Positions 36,423 to 44,903 of a stretch of 64,000 bases of DNA are shown here, one piece after another. Made by a program: the position numbers and the translations under genes. This stretch comes from Corynebacterium sp. (GTDB taxonomy: Bacteria; Actinomycetota; Actinomycetes; Mycobacteriales; Mycobacteriaceae), in the NCBI RefSeq assembly GCF_030535495.1, contig NZ_JAUNRW010000001.1, forward strand, positions 17,662 to 81,661, in the 5' to 3' direction. Positions within the stretch are counted from its first letter, which is position 1; each line of letters starts with the position of its first letter. The notes under the pieces are model-generated. The model was not told the DNA's origin. It ran no database searches and was given only the letters and a program-made list of their open reading frames with translations.

Positions 36423-39209
36423 ATGAACGACACCCATGTCACTCACCTCGCGGAATTCGCCTCCCGCTTCTCCTTCCCGCTCGACGAATTCCAGCTGGAG
36501 GGCTGTCGTGCGGTCGAGGCGGGTCACGGGGTTCTCGTGTGCGCTCCCACCGGCGCCGGCAAGACGATCGTCGGCGAGTTCGCGGTCTCGCTGGCCCTGT
36601 CGCAGGGGACCAAGTGTTTCTACACCACGCCCATCAAGGCCCTGAGCAACCAGAAGTTCAATGATCTGCGCGCGGACTACGGCGAGGAGGCCGTCGGCCT
36701 GCTCACCGGTGACGTGTCGATCAACTCGCACGCGGAGATCGTCGTCATGACCACCGAGGTCCTGCGCAACATGATCTACGCGGGTTCCTCCACACTGGAT
36801 CGGCTCAGCCACGTGGTCATGGACGAGATCCACTACCTGGCGGACCGCGAACGCGGCGCCGTCTGGGAGGAGGTCATCCTCAATCTCGACGAATCCGTCA
36901 ACATCGTCGGGTTGTCGGCCACGGTGTCCAACTCCGAGGAGTTCGGTGACTGGCTGTCCACCGTCCGCGGCGACACCAAGGTCATCGTCACCGACCAGCG
37001 CCCCGTACCCCTCGAGCAGTGGATGATGGTCGGGCGCAAGGTCTACCCGCTCTTCGAACCGGGCAGCGGGGGAGAGGTCAACCGCGAGCTCGAGGACGTG
37101 ATCAACCGGATTCAGTCAGACCAGGCCGAGGAGGGTCGCGCCGACTACGAGTCCGGCCGTGGTTTCCGGGCCCGTGCCGAGGGGCGACGCTCCGGAATGA
37201 AGCGTCCCCAGGACCGGCAGAAGCCGGTGGGCCGCCCGGACGTCATCCGGGTGCTGCAGGGCCGCGACATGCTTCCGGCCATCACGTTCATCTTCTCCCG
37301 TGCGGGATGCGACGGCGCCCTGTTCCAGTGCCTGCGCTCCAACCTGGTGCTCACCGACTACGAGGAGTCCCAGCGCATCGAGGAGATCATCGACGCCGGC
37401 GTCGAGGGCATCCCCGAGGAGGACCTGGAGGTTCTGCAGTTCTCCCAGTGGAAGGCAGCCCTCAAGCGCGGTTTCGCCGCCCACCATGCGGGGATGCTGC
37501 CGGCGTTCAAGCACATCGTCGAGAAGCTCTTCGTCCAGGGCCTGGTCCGCATGGTCTTCGCCACCGAGACCCTGGCGTTGGGTATCAACATGCCGGCGCG
37601 TTCCGTGGTGCTGGAGAAGCTGGTCAAGTTCGACGGCGAGGGCCACGTGGAGCTCACCCCGGGGCAGTACACGCAGCTCACCGGCCGCGCCGGCCGACGG
37701 GGCATCGATGTCATCGGCCACGCCGTGGTCCAGTGGAGCCCGGCGATGGATCCGCGGGCGGTCGCCGGACTGGCGTCCACACGCACGTACCCGCTGATCT
37801 CCACGTTCGCCCCGGGGTACAACATGGCCGTCAACCTGCTGGGCATGATCGGTTTCGAGCCCTCCCTGCGCCTGCTGGAGAAATCCTTCGCGCAGTACCA
37901 GGCCGACGGATCGGTCGTCGACGATGTCCGTGAGATCGAACGCGCCGAGCACCGGGTCCGCGAACTGCGGGCCCAGCTGAGCGACGCCATCGCCACCTTC
38001 GCGCCCCCTGTCCGCGACGGGGAGGATCCCGCCGGGCAGCTCATGGAGTACATACAGCTGCGGCGCGATCTCAGCGAGGAGGAGAAGGCCTCCCGCGTGC
38101 ATTCTCTCGAGCAGCGCCAGCAGGAGACCGTCACCGTGCTGGGCAAGCTCCAGCTCGGCGACGTTCTGGTCATGCCCGGCCGCAAGCACCCGGTCCTGGC
38201 CGTGGTGGTCACCCCGGCGAACCAGACCCGCGATCCGCGCCCGTGGGTGACCACCGAGCAGGGCTGGTCCGGGCGCATTGACGCCTCCTCCTTCAACAAC
38301 CCACCCCAGACCATCGGGCGGATGCGCCTGCCGCGCAAGGTGCTGGACAACCCGCGCCGCAACACCCGCTACATCGTCGACCAGTTCCAGCGCAACAGCT
38401 TCGGGCGGCCGAAGAAGATGCGGCAGAGCGCGCGGGTGCGGGACTCAAAGAAGGTCATTGCCCTGCGCGAGGCCATGCGCAACCACCCCGTCCACTCCTG
38501 GCCGGCCACCGACCGAGAGCAGCTGGCGCGGGTGGGGGAGAAGCTGGCTAGGCGCGAACGGGAGCTCACCCGCCTCAACGCGCGCGTCGAGAAGGCCACC
38601 GACACCCTCGGCCGACACTTCGAGCGCATCATCGGCCTGCTCTCCGAGATGAGCTACGTCGAGTTCGAGGGCACGGGCCCGGACCGCACCCCGGTGATCA
38701 CCCCCGAAGGCGAGCTGCTCTCCCAGATCCACAACGAGTCCGACCTGCTCGTCGCGCAGTGCCTGCGCCGCGGCATCTGGAACGACCTGGACCCGGCGGA
38801 ACTGGCCGGCGTGGTCTCCCTGTGCACCTTCGAAAACCGCAAGGACTTCGGTGGGGAGCCCAACGCCGCCACGGACCAGATGGCGGAGGCCATGGACGCC
38901 ACCGTGCGTATCTGGCAGGAACTGGCGGCCGACGAACGTCGGCACCGGCTGCCGGTGACGCGGGAGCCGGAGGCCGGCTTCTCCCTGGCCATCCACCAGT
39001 GGGCGGCGGGTGCCCCGCTCGGCTACTGCCTGGCCGCGGCCGCCGAATCCGGAGCCGAGATGACCCCGGGTGATTTCGTGCGCTGGTGCCGCCAGGTGAT
39101 GGACCTGCTCGGGCAGGTGGCCAAGACCGCCTACACCGATGATGTGCAGGCCAACGCCCGGCGCGCCATCGACGCCATCCGCCGCGGCGTGGTGGCCATC
39201 GGCAGCTAG
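36423..39209 (+). CDS. helY: HelY-like Ski2/Mtr4-type DEAD-box helicase
   Basis: A 928-residue superfamily 2 RNA helicase. Walker A is APTGAGKT (41-48), motif II is DEIH (VVMDEIHYLAD), motif III SAT, and motif VI QLTGRAGRRGID. After the helicase core comes a long C-terminal region with coiled coil (about 700-760) and a DSHCT-like helical end (DEFVRW-type ARRAIDAIRRGVV). Probably acts in RNA processing. The ATG lies seven bases after TAGCCT (36410-36415), a leaderless promoter. Its stop shares CTAG with the convergent protease gene. Confidence 0.94.
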   Translation: MNDTHVTHLAEFASRFSFPLDEFQLEGCRAVEAGHGVLVCAPTGAGKTIVGEFAVSLALSQGTKCFYTTPIKALSNQKFNDLRADYGEEAVGLLTGDVSINSHAEIVVMTTEVLRNMIYAGSSTLDRLSHVVMDEIHYLADRERGAVWEEVILNLDESVNIVGLSATVSNSEEFGDWLSTVRGDTKVIVTDQRPVPLEQWMMVGRKVYPLFEPGSGGEVNRELEDVINRIQSDQAEEGRADYESGRGFRARAEGRRSGMKRPQDRQKPVGRPDVIRVLQGRDMLPAITFIFSRAGCDGALFQCLRSNLVLTDYEESQRIEEIIDAGVEGIPEEDLEVLQFSQWKAALKRGFAAHHAGMLPAFKHIVEKLFVQGLVRMVFATETLALGINMPARSVVLEKLVKFDGEGHVELTPGQYTQLTGRAGRRGIDVIGHAVVQWSPAMDPRAVAGLASTRTYPLISTFAPGYNMAVNLLGMIGFEPSLRLLEKSFAQYQADGSVVDDVREIERAEHRVRELRAQLSDAIATFAPPVRDGEDPAGQLMEYIQLRRDLSEEEKASRVHSLEQRQQETVTVLGKLQLGDVLVMPGRKHPVLAVVVTPANQTRDPRPWVTTEQGWSGRIDASSFNNPPQTIGRMRLPRKVLDNPRRNTRYIVDQFQRNSFGRPKKMRQSARVRDSKKVIALREAMRNHPVHSWPATDREQLARVGEKLARRERELTRLNARVEKATDTLGRHFERIIGLLSEMSYVEFEGTGPDRTPVITPEGELLSQIHNESDLLVAQCLRRGIWNDLDPAELAGVVSLCTFENRKDFGGEPNAATDQMAEAMDATVRIWQELAADERRHRLPVTREPEAGFSLAIHQWAAGAPLGYCLAAAAESGAEMTPGDFVRWCRQVMDLLGQVAKTAYTDDVQANARRAIDAIRRGVVAIGS

Positions 39210-39814
39210 TAGGCCTGCTCCAGGGCCCGCACCGCCGCCAGGATCGCCCGGCGGTGCGGTGCCACCTGGGCGACGGTCGCCAGCCCGGTGTTCACCCCGA
39301 AGGGGTCGGTGATCATGGACTGCACCGCCACGATCTCCTCGCCGATGATCACCGGCCCGCCGGAATCCCCCTTGACGGCCATGGGCCGGTTGTAGAGGAT
39401 CGCGGCCGAGGACACCAACGTCGACAGATTGCGGCCCAGGGCGAAAGGCACCCGGGCCACCACCCGGCCGAACCTCTCCCTCTTGCGGTGCCAGCTCTTC
39501 CCGAAACCTTCGGTGCGGGTGGCGGCGAGGAAGGGGGAGGGGTGCGTCGCCACGCGCAGCAGGTGCTTTTGCGGTGACGGGCGATCCATCCGGAGCACGG
39601 CCAGATCAGTACGCGGGAGGCGCACGGCCCCCAGGATGCGGGCGTGGAAGAAGGCACCGCCCACGCGAATCGGCCCGCTGCGTTCGCGCAGGAAGTGCGC
39701 GCAACTGAGGATGTACTCGGTGGAGGATTCACCCGCTGTGGCGTCCGGGGAGATGAGCACACCCGAGCAGTAGGCGGGGCCGGCGCTGAGGCGGACAGTG
39801 ATGGCGTGCGACAC
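39206..39814 (-). CDS. Trypsin-like serine protease without signal peptide
   Basis: A 202-residue chymotrypsin-fold protease. The catalytic triad is complete: His40 (ILSCAHFL), Asp70 (RTDLAVLR) and Ser151 (VKGDSGGPV). Residues 1-20 (SHAITVRLSAGPAYCSGVL) already form the first beta strands, so no secretion signal is visible from this GTG start. Trypsin-like proteases are normally exported, making location uncertain. The stop overlaps the helY stop in CTAG (39206-39209). It is divergent from the pepQ-like gene. Confidence 0.85.
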   Translation of the reverse strand: MSHAITVRLSAGPAYCSGVLISPDATAGESSTEYILSCAHFLRERSGPIRVGGAFFHARILGAVRLPRTDLAVLRMDRPSPQKHLLRVATHPSPFLAATRTEGFGKSWHRKRERFGRVVARVPFALGRNLSTLVSSAAILYNRPMAVKGDSGGPVIIGEEIVAVQSMITDPFGVNTGLATVAQVAPHRRAILAAVRALEQAY

Positions 39815-39843
39815 GCTTTCCCAGGGTACCTACGATGGGTGCC

Positions 39844-40953
39844 ATGACTGATCTTTTTCCCACGGACGTCTACGCCACCCGCCTCTCCCACGCCGCGCGT
39901 TTGTGCCGCGAACAAGGATGGGCGGGACTGATCATCGGCACCGGGCCGGAGCTGGCGTATCTCACCGGTTCGTGGCTGAGCTCCCACGAGCGGCTGACCG
40001 CGCTGGCCATTCCGGCGGGTGGTCACCCGGTGCTGGTGGCCCCGCAGACGGACATCGCCGACCTGGAGTTGTCGGCGGTGCCGCACCTGGACATCCAGGT
40101 CAGTGGCTGGGTGGACGGGGAGGACCCGCATGTCCGCGCCGTGGAGGTCCTCGACCACGGGCCGGTAGGCCTGGGATCGTCGTTGACCACGTTGCATGTG
40201 CTCCGTTTACAGGAGCTTATCGACGCCCCCACCCACCCCGCCGCCACCGGTCTCAAGGAGCTGTTCATGCGGAAGGACGCCGCGGAGATCGAGCAGTTGG
40301 CGCTGGCGGCTGCCGCCATCGACCGGGTGCACGAACGTGTCCCGTCTCTGCTGCGGGCGGGCCGCTCGGAAGCGCAGGTGGCGGCGGACCTGCGAACGCT
40401 CATCCTCAAGGAGCACGACGTGGTGGACTTCGTCATCGTCGGCTCAGGGCCCAACGGCGCCAATCCACACCACTCGCATTCCTCCCGGGTGCTGGAGACA
40501 GGGGATGTGGTGGTCGTCGACGTCGGTGGTACCCGCGGTCCGGGCTATCATTCCGACTCCACCCGGACCTATGTCGTGGGAGGTGCCGACCACGCCCCGG
40601 AGGACGCCCGTGCCGCCTATGAAGTCCTGCATGCGGCGCATGCCGCAGCCCTGGCACAGGCCCGTCCCGGGGTGAGCGCGGCGTCGGTGGACCGGGCCGC
40701 GCGCGAGGTGATCGAGCAGGCCGGCTACGGGGAGTTTTTCATTCACCGCACCGGCCACGGGATCGGCCTGTCCACGCACGAGGAGCCGTTCATCATGGCG
40801 GGCAATGACCTGGTCCTGGAGCCGGGCATGTGCTTTTCCGTCGAACCGGGGATCTATTGTCCGGGCCGGTGGGGAATGCGCCTCGAGGATATTGTTGTTG
40901 TGTCCACTACAGGCGTAGAATCGCTGTCACATCAACAACGAGAACTGAGGTAA
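39844..40953 (+). CDS. Xaa-Pro peptidase, M24B family
   Basis: A 369-residue cytoplasmic metallopeptidase cleaving Xaa-Pro bonds. The N-terminal creatinase-like domain (1-150) precedes the pita-bread domain with the two-metal ligands: Asp in VVVDVGGTRGPGYHSDSTRTY, His in HRTGHGIGLSTHEEP, and Glu residues in SVEPGIY and MRLEDIVVV. The ATG at 39844 was chosen over ATG 39835 because TACGAT (39831-39836) is a -10 box seven bases before 39844 and contains the upstream ATG. Confidence 0.93.
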   Translation: MTDLFPTDVYATRLSHAARLCREQGWAGLIIGTGPELAYLTGSWLSSHERLTALAIPAGGHPVLVAPQTDIADLELSAVPHLDIQVSGWVDGEDPHVRAVEVLDHGPVGLGSSLTTLHVLRLQELIDAPTHPAATGLKELFMRKDAAEIEQLALAAAAIDRVHERVPSLLRAGRSEAQVAADLRTLILKEHDVVDFVIVGSGPNGANPHHSHSSRVLETGDVVVVDVGGTRGPGYHSDSTRTYVVGGADHAPEDARAAYEVLHAAHAAALAQARPGVSAASVDRAAREVIEQAGYGEFFIHRTGHGIGLSTHEEPFIMAGNDLVLEPGMCFSVEPGIYCPGRWGMRLEDIVVVSTTGVESLSHQQRELR

Positions 40954-40957
40954 ACCC

Positions 40958-41731
40958 ATGAGCGCCACCCGCGCACTCTTCGTCGGTCACGGCACCCCGA
41001 TGAACGCCATCGAGGACAATGACTTCACCCGCACCTGGACGGCACTGGGGGAGGAGACCACCCCACGCGCCATCCTGGCCGTCTCCGCCCACTGGTACAC
41101 CCACGGCACCGGGGTCACCGCCATGTCCGACCCGCGCACCATCCACGACTTCTACGGCTTCCCCCAGGAGCTTTTCGACGTCCAGTACAACGCCCCCGGG
41201 GATCCGGAGATCGCGGAGCTGGTCCGCGATGTCGCCAAGCCGACCCTGGTGCAGAGCGACCACGACTGGGGCCTCGATCACGGCACCTGGTCCGTGCTCA
41301 AGCACATGTACCCGAACGCGGACATCCCGGTGGTGCAGCTGTCCATCGACGCCACCAAGTCCCTGCAGGAGCACTACGACCTGGGCACCCGCCTGGCACG
41401 CCTGGCCACGGAACATGACGTCCTCATCGTCGGCTCCGGCAACGTCGTGCACAACCTCTCCCTCATCGACTGGCACGGCGGCGACACCGGATTCACCTGG
41501 GCCGATGACTTCGACGAGGCCGCCCGCGACATCATGCTCGACGATCCCGATCGGCTGGCCACCCTGCGCGAACACGCCGGATACACCCGCTCCGTGCCCA
41601 CCCCGGATCACTTCCTTCCGCTGGCGTACATCGCCGGGGTATCCGCGGCCACCGGCGGCAGCGTCGACGTCTTCAACGAGCAGCGCACCATGGGTTCGCT
41701 GTCGATGACGGGCTACCGGGTAGCGTCGTAG
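40958..41731 (+). CDS. LigB/DODA-type extradiol dioxygenase family (YgiD-like)
   Basis: A 257-residue single-domain class III extradiol dioxygenase. Metal-binding His residues appear in FVGHGTPMNAIE and VSAHWYTHGTG, a third in SDHDWGLDHGTWSVLKHMYP, and a fourth region VGSGNVVHNLSLIDW. YgiD homologues open DOPA-like catechols; the in vivo substrate here is unknown. It begins four bases after the Xaa-Pro peptidase stop and is followed after three bases by the SDR, suggesting an operon. Confidence 0.92.
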   Translation: MSATRALFVGHGTPMNAIEDNDFTRTWTALGEETTPRAILAVSAHWYTHGTGVTAMSDPRTIHDFYGFPQELFDVQYNAPGDPEIAELVRDVAKPTLVQSDHDWGLDHGTWSVLKHMYPNADIPVVQLSIDATKSLQEHYDLGTRLARLATEHDVLIVGSGNVVHNLSLIDWHGGDTGFTWADDFDEAARDIMLDDPDRLATLREHAGYTRSVPTPDHFLPLAYIAGVSAATGGSVDVFNEQRTMGSLSMTGYRVAS

Positions 41732-41734
41732 GAC

Positions 41735-42448
41735 ATGAACGCCATCCTGGTCCTCGGCGGCACCTCCGAGATCGGCCGCGAACTCGCCGCCCGCCTGTGC
41801 TCCGGCCGCGAGGTCATCCTCGCCTCCCGGAGGCAGCCCGAGACACAGATGCTTCTCGACGCCGGCGCCACCGCCGTCCACCACCTGCCCTTCGAGGCCA
41901 CCGATCTGGCCACCCACCGGGGCCTCATCCAGGAAGCGGTGGACCGTGGAGTGAGCACCGCGATCGTCGCCTTCGGCATCCTCGGGGAGCAGTCCCGGGC
42001 CGAGCACGATGAGGCGCACGCGGTGGAGATCGCCACCGTCGACTACACCGCCCAGGTCTCGGTCCTGACGGTCCTGGCCGATCTCCTGCCGCGCGGGGAG
42101 CTCATCGCCTTCTCCTCGATCGCCGGGTGGCGCGCGCGGCGGGCCAACTACGTCTACGGCTCGACCAAGGCCGGACTCGACGCCTTCTGCCAGGGCCTGG
42201 CCGATCGCCTGCACGGCAGCGACCTGCGCCTGATCATCGCCCGCCCCGGCTTCGTCATCGGTTCGATGACCGCGGGCATGGATCCGGCGCCGCTGTCGGT
42301 CACCCCGGCGGACGTCGCCGACGCCGTCGCAGCGGAGATCCGCGACGGACGTGGCAGCACCACCCTGTGGATCCCGCGCCGCCTCCGGCTCCTGGCCTGG
42401 GTCATGCGGCTCGTGCCGCGCCCGATCTGGCGCACGATGCCCCGTTAA
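41735..42448 (+). CDS. DprE2-like short-chain dehydrogenase
   Basis: A 237-residue SDR. Nucleotide motif VLGGTSEIGREL and active site YVYGSTKAGLD (YxxxK) are present. Several stretches (GGTSEIG, AIVAFGILG, RRANYVYGSTKAGLDAF, and the end LRLVPRPIW) recall DprE2, the decaprenylphospho-keto-ribose reductase of arabinan precursor synthesis. No dprE1 is adjacent, so this may be a paralogue with another substrate. TAGCGT (41721-41726) lies eight bases upstream. Its TAA stop shares TTAA with the convergent CobG-like gene. Confidence 0.87.
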   Translation: MNAILVLGGTSEIGRELAARLCSGREVILASRRQPETQMLLDAGATAVHHLPFEATDLATHRGLIQEAVDRGVSTAIVAFGILGEQSRAEHDEAHAVEIATVDYTAQVSVLTVLADLLPRGELIAFSSIAGWRARRANYVYGSTKAGLDAFCQGLADRLHGSDLRLIIARPGFVIGSMTAGMDPAPLSVTPADVADAVAAEIRDGRGSTTLWIPRRLRLLAWVMRLVPRPIWRTMPR

Positions 42449-43065
42449 CTGACCTCGTACTCGCCCTCGCCGAGGGCCAGGTACTCGATGTGTCCCTCGG
42501 CCGGCGCGCCGCAGCGCTGTTCGCAGCCGACGAAATGGACACGGCCCTCCACGCCGGTGGCCACGGCCTGCAGGGCGTCGAGGTGGACGTCGGAACGCGA
42601 GAGCCCGCAGTTCCCGCATGCGGAGACACGCAGCAGGTCCGAACCGGAATCGAAAATGAGCCCCAGCGGCGCCAAGACGCGCACGACCTGTTCCGCCACG
42701 CCCTCCTCCAACCCCTCGATCTGGATGATGCCGCCCCGGCACAGCCGCACCGGCGCCTCAACAACGTCGAGCATCCGGGCGACCCGCGTATCCATCATGC
42801 CCAGTCGCAGGCCGGCCCCGAGGGTGACCAGACCGTCCGACTGCCCGAGCCACCCGATCTCACCGGACTCGGTGACGGTGGCAGCGGGGTGGAAGCCGGG
42901 GACGTCGATAAGCACCGGCCCGTAGAGCCGCACATGGCCGGCATCGGTGATGTGGATGTGGCCGTCGCCGTGGGCGTCCGCGGCCGCGGCCAGGGGTTCC
43001 CAGGCGCCGGGCGGGACGACACCGTCAGTGGGTGCCAGGTCGAGGAAGGCGGGTTCTGCGCTCAC
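42445..43065 (-). CDS. Half-size CobG-like siroheme/Fe-S protein
   Basis: A 206-residue protein resembling part of precorrin-3B synthase CobG and of nitrite/sulfite reductases. It contains HIHITDAGHVRLYG (ferrodoxin-like half domain) and the cluster motifs ACGNCGLSRSD and GCEQRCGAPAEG, with two paired cysteines each. CobG is normally about twice this length with two repeats. No other cobalamin genes are in the window. GTG 43065 has GAGG close upstream and a TACAAT -10 box eight bases away. Function is uncertain: a truncated CobG or a distinct redox protein. Confidence 0.78.
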   Translation of the reverse strand: MSAEPAFLDLAPTDGVVPPGAWEPLAAAADAHGDGHIHITDAGHVRLYGPVLIDVPGFHPAATVTESGEIGWLGQSDGLVTLGAGLRLGMMDTRVARMLDVVEAPVRLCRGGIIQIEGLEEGVAEQVVRVLAPLGLIFDSGSDLLRVSACGNCGLSRSDVHLDALQAVATGVEGRVHFVGCEQRCGAPAEGHIEYLALGEGEYEVS

Positions 43066-43094
43066 GGAACCTCATTGTAGTTAAGGTGGAACGC
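43066..43094. promoter_or_regulatory. 29-bp divergent promoter (CobG-like / lipase)
   Basis: Minus-strand -10 TACAAT (43074-43079) lies eight bases before GTG 43065. Plus-strand -10 TAAGGT (43082-43087) lies seven bases before ATG 43095. The boxes are two bases apart, so both polymerases compete for the same DNA. Confidence 0.55.
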
Positions 43095-44402
43095 ATGATC
43101 GGCAGGCGAACACCCCTGATTCACCGGGCCGGTGTGCGCTCGACCGTCGCCCGGGCGTGGCTGCCGCTGGCGCACGATGTCGGGAGGGGAGTCCTGCGCC
43201 GAATCGGTGGCCGGGGAGCCTCGCCGGAACGCCCCACCTTCGCCGAATGGGACGGGGAACCCAGCTTCTCCGACGCCACGTGGGTGATCGGACAGCGGCC
43301 GGGGACACTGCTGGCCTCCGCCCCGATGCGCCTCATGGGAGGTGGCAGCGCCAATCCCACCGTCGCCACCCGCATGGAGTACGTCACCACCGACGCCCGC
43401 GGGCACACGATCACCGCCACCGGTGCCTACCTCCACTCCCGCAGCCCGTGGCGGGGCGGCCCCCGGCCCGTCGTCGCCTTCGCCCCCTCCACCCAGGGCG
43501 TGGCCCCGCACTGCGACCCCTCCTACTCCATGTCGGTCGGCATGAGCGTCACCCTGCGCGGGCCGGTCGACATCGTCGCCAGCTACGAACTGCCCGCCAT
43601 CACCGCGATGCTCGCCGCCGGGATGCACGTCGTGCTCACCGATTATCCCCGCGACCCGGACTTCGGCTGGCAGCTCTACTGCGACCACCCCTCCGGCGGG
43701 AACGCGCTTCTCGACGCCGTCCGCGCCGCCCGCCATCTGGGGCTTCCGGAAGACTCCCCGGTGGGTATGTGGGGGTTTTCCCAGGGCGGGGCCGCGGTCG
43801 GCATGGCCCTGGAACGCGGCGACTACGCCCCGGAGATCACCCCGGTGGCCGCCGTCATCGGCGCCCCACCCTCGCGACTCGACGAGGTCCTCGCCCACGT
43901 CGACGGTTCCCTGGTCACCGGTGTGCTCTCCTATGCCGTCGCCGGCCTCATGGTGGCGTCCGCGGACATCCGCGCCGAGATTCTCGGGGCCCTGACCCCG
44001 GAGGGCCTGGACCATTTCACCTCCGACATCTCCACGTGCGCCGTGAGCTCGGTGTTCACCTCCGGCTGGCGCGGCACCGACCGCTGGACCCACGCCGGTG
44101 TGCCCCTCGGGGAGCTTCTCGACGATCTGCCCTGCGTCTCCGCCGAGTTCGACGCCCGCGCGCTCGGCGGCACCGCCCCCGAGGTACCCGTCCTGCTGTG
44201 GGGCTCGCGACACGACGACGTGGTCCCCGTCGGGCAGGTACGCCGCCTCCGCGATCAGTGGCGGGGGCGAGGCGCCGACGTCACCTGGTTCGAGGACCGC
44301 ACCTGGCCGATCCCGGGGCGGACCGGCGCCAACCACTTCGGCCCCTACTACCGGCACCTCACCCACCATGTCGGGTGGTTGATCGACGAACTGCGCAGGT
44401 AG
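43095..44402 (+). CDS. Secretory-lipase (LIP) family alpha/beta hydrolase
   Basis: A 435-residue hydrolase of the LIP family of triacylglycerol/cell-wall lipid lipases. The nucleophile elbow is GFSQGG, the acid is in LLWGSRHDDVVP and the His near the end in GANHFG. The first 30 residues are basic with little hydrophobic core, so export is not obvious. ATG 43095 follows a TAAGGT -10 box; GTG 43086 is an alternative. Substrate unknown; mycolyl or glycerol esters are plausible in this genus. Confidence 0.87.
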   Translation: MIGRRTPLIHRAGVRSTVARAWLPLAHDVGRGVLRRIGGRGASPERPTFAEWDGEPSFSDATWVIGQRPGTLLASAPMRLMGGGSANPTVATRMEYVTTDARGHTITATGAYLHSRSPWRGGPRPVVAFAPSTQGVAPHCDPSYSMSVGMSVTLRGPVDIVASYELPAITAMLAAGMHVVLTDYPRDPDFGWQLYCDHPSGGNALLDAVRAARHLGLPEDSPVGMWGFSQGGAAVGMALERGDYAPEITPVAAVIGAPPSRLDEVLAHVDGSLVTGVLSYAVAGLMVASADIRAEILGALTPEGLDHFTSDISTCAVSSVFTSGWRGTDRWTHAGVPLGELLDDLPCVSAEFDARALGGTAPEVPVLLWGSRHDDVVPVGQVRRLRDQWRGRGADVTWFEDRTWPIPGRTGANHFGPYYRHLTHHVGWLIDELRR

Positions 44403-44411
44403 GGTGGGTTC

Positions 44412-44903
44412 GTGCCGTTTCTTCTCGCTCTGCTCCCTGTCCTCATCATCGAGGCCCTCGTCTTCTGGGCTGTCGGATCCTGGCTCGGCGTCGGCTGGGC
44501 CCTGCTCATCATGTTCGGTCTCATGGCGGCGGGGCTTATCGCCATGCCGTTCGAGATGCGGCGCGTGGGCCGCCTCGCCGCCGGCCAGAAGATCTCCGCG
44601 GGGCGCCTGGCCGGGGACTACGGCCTGTTGACCGCCGGTGCCATACTCGCGGGCACCCCGGGTATCGCCACCTCGATCCTGGGTCTGCTGCTCATCCTCC
44701 CGCCGACCCGCGCCCTGGCGCGTCGCGTCGCGGCAAAGAAGATGATGAAGTCCATCGAGGATCTCGGCGTGCGCAGCTACGAGGCGACTGCTTCTCGACG
44801 CCCCGGCACCACCTACGGCAGCTTCGGCGACCCCGAGCAGGTCATCGACGAGCAGGAGGTCAGGGACTGGACCCGCGACGTCCGCCCGGAGGACTTCAAG
44901 TGA
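44412..44903 (+). CDS. FxsA family membrane protein
   Basis: A 163-residue FxsA-like protein: three or four hydrophobic helices in residues 1-105 (FLLALLPVLIIEALVFWAVGSWLGVGWALLIMFGLMAAGLIAM; GTPGIATSILGLLLILPPTRALARR), then a charged tail. E. coli FxsA relieves phage F exclusion of T7; the general role is unknown. GTG start six bases after TAGGGT (44400-44405). The end overlaps lnt by four bases (GTGA), so the two are translationally coupled. Confidence 0.88.
   Translation: MPFLLALLPVLIIEALVFWAVGSWLGVGWALLIMFGLMAAGLIAMPFEMRRVGRLAAGQKISAGRLAGDYGLLTAGAILAGTPGIATSILGLLLILPPTRALARRVAAKKMMKSIEDLGVRSYEATASRRPGTTYGSFGDPEQVIDEQEVRDWTRDVRPEDFK

Noticed and set aside
31755-38595. Near-copies of the 11-mer at 31755, 32961 and 38586 (also 3913, 41170)
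   Set aside because: Each differs at one position or lacks the leading G; they were left out of the count of 30.
43157-44899. Upstream extension of the lnt frame by about 580 codons
   Set aside because: The extension is Arg/Pro-rich shadow coding through the lipase and fxsA genes. The lnt homology begins at GTG 44900 in the fxsA stop overlap.
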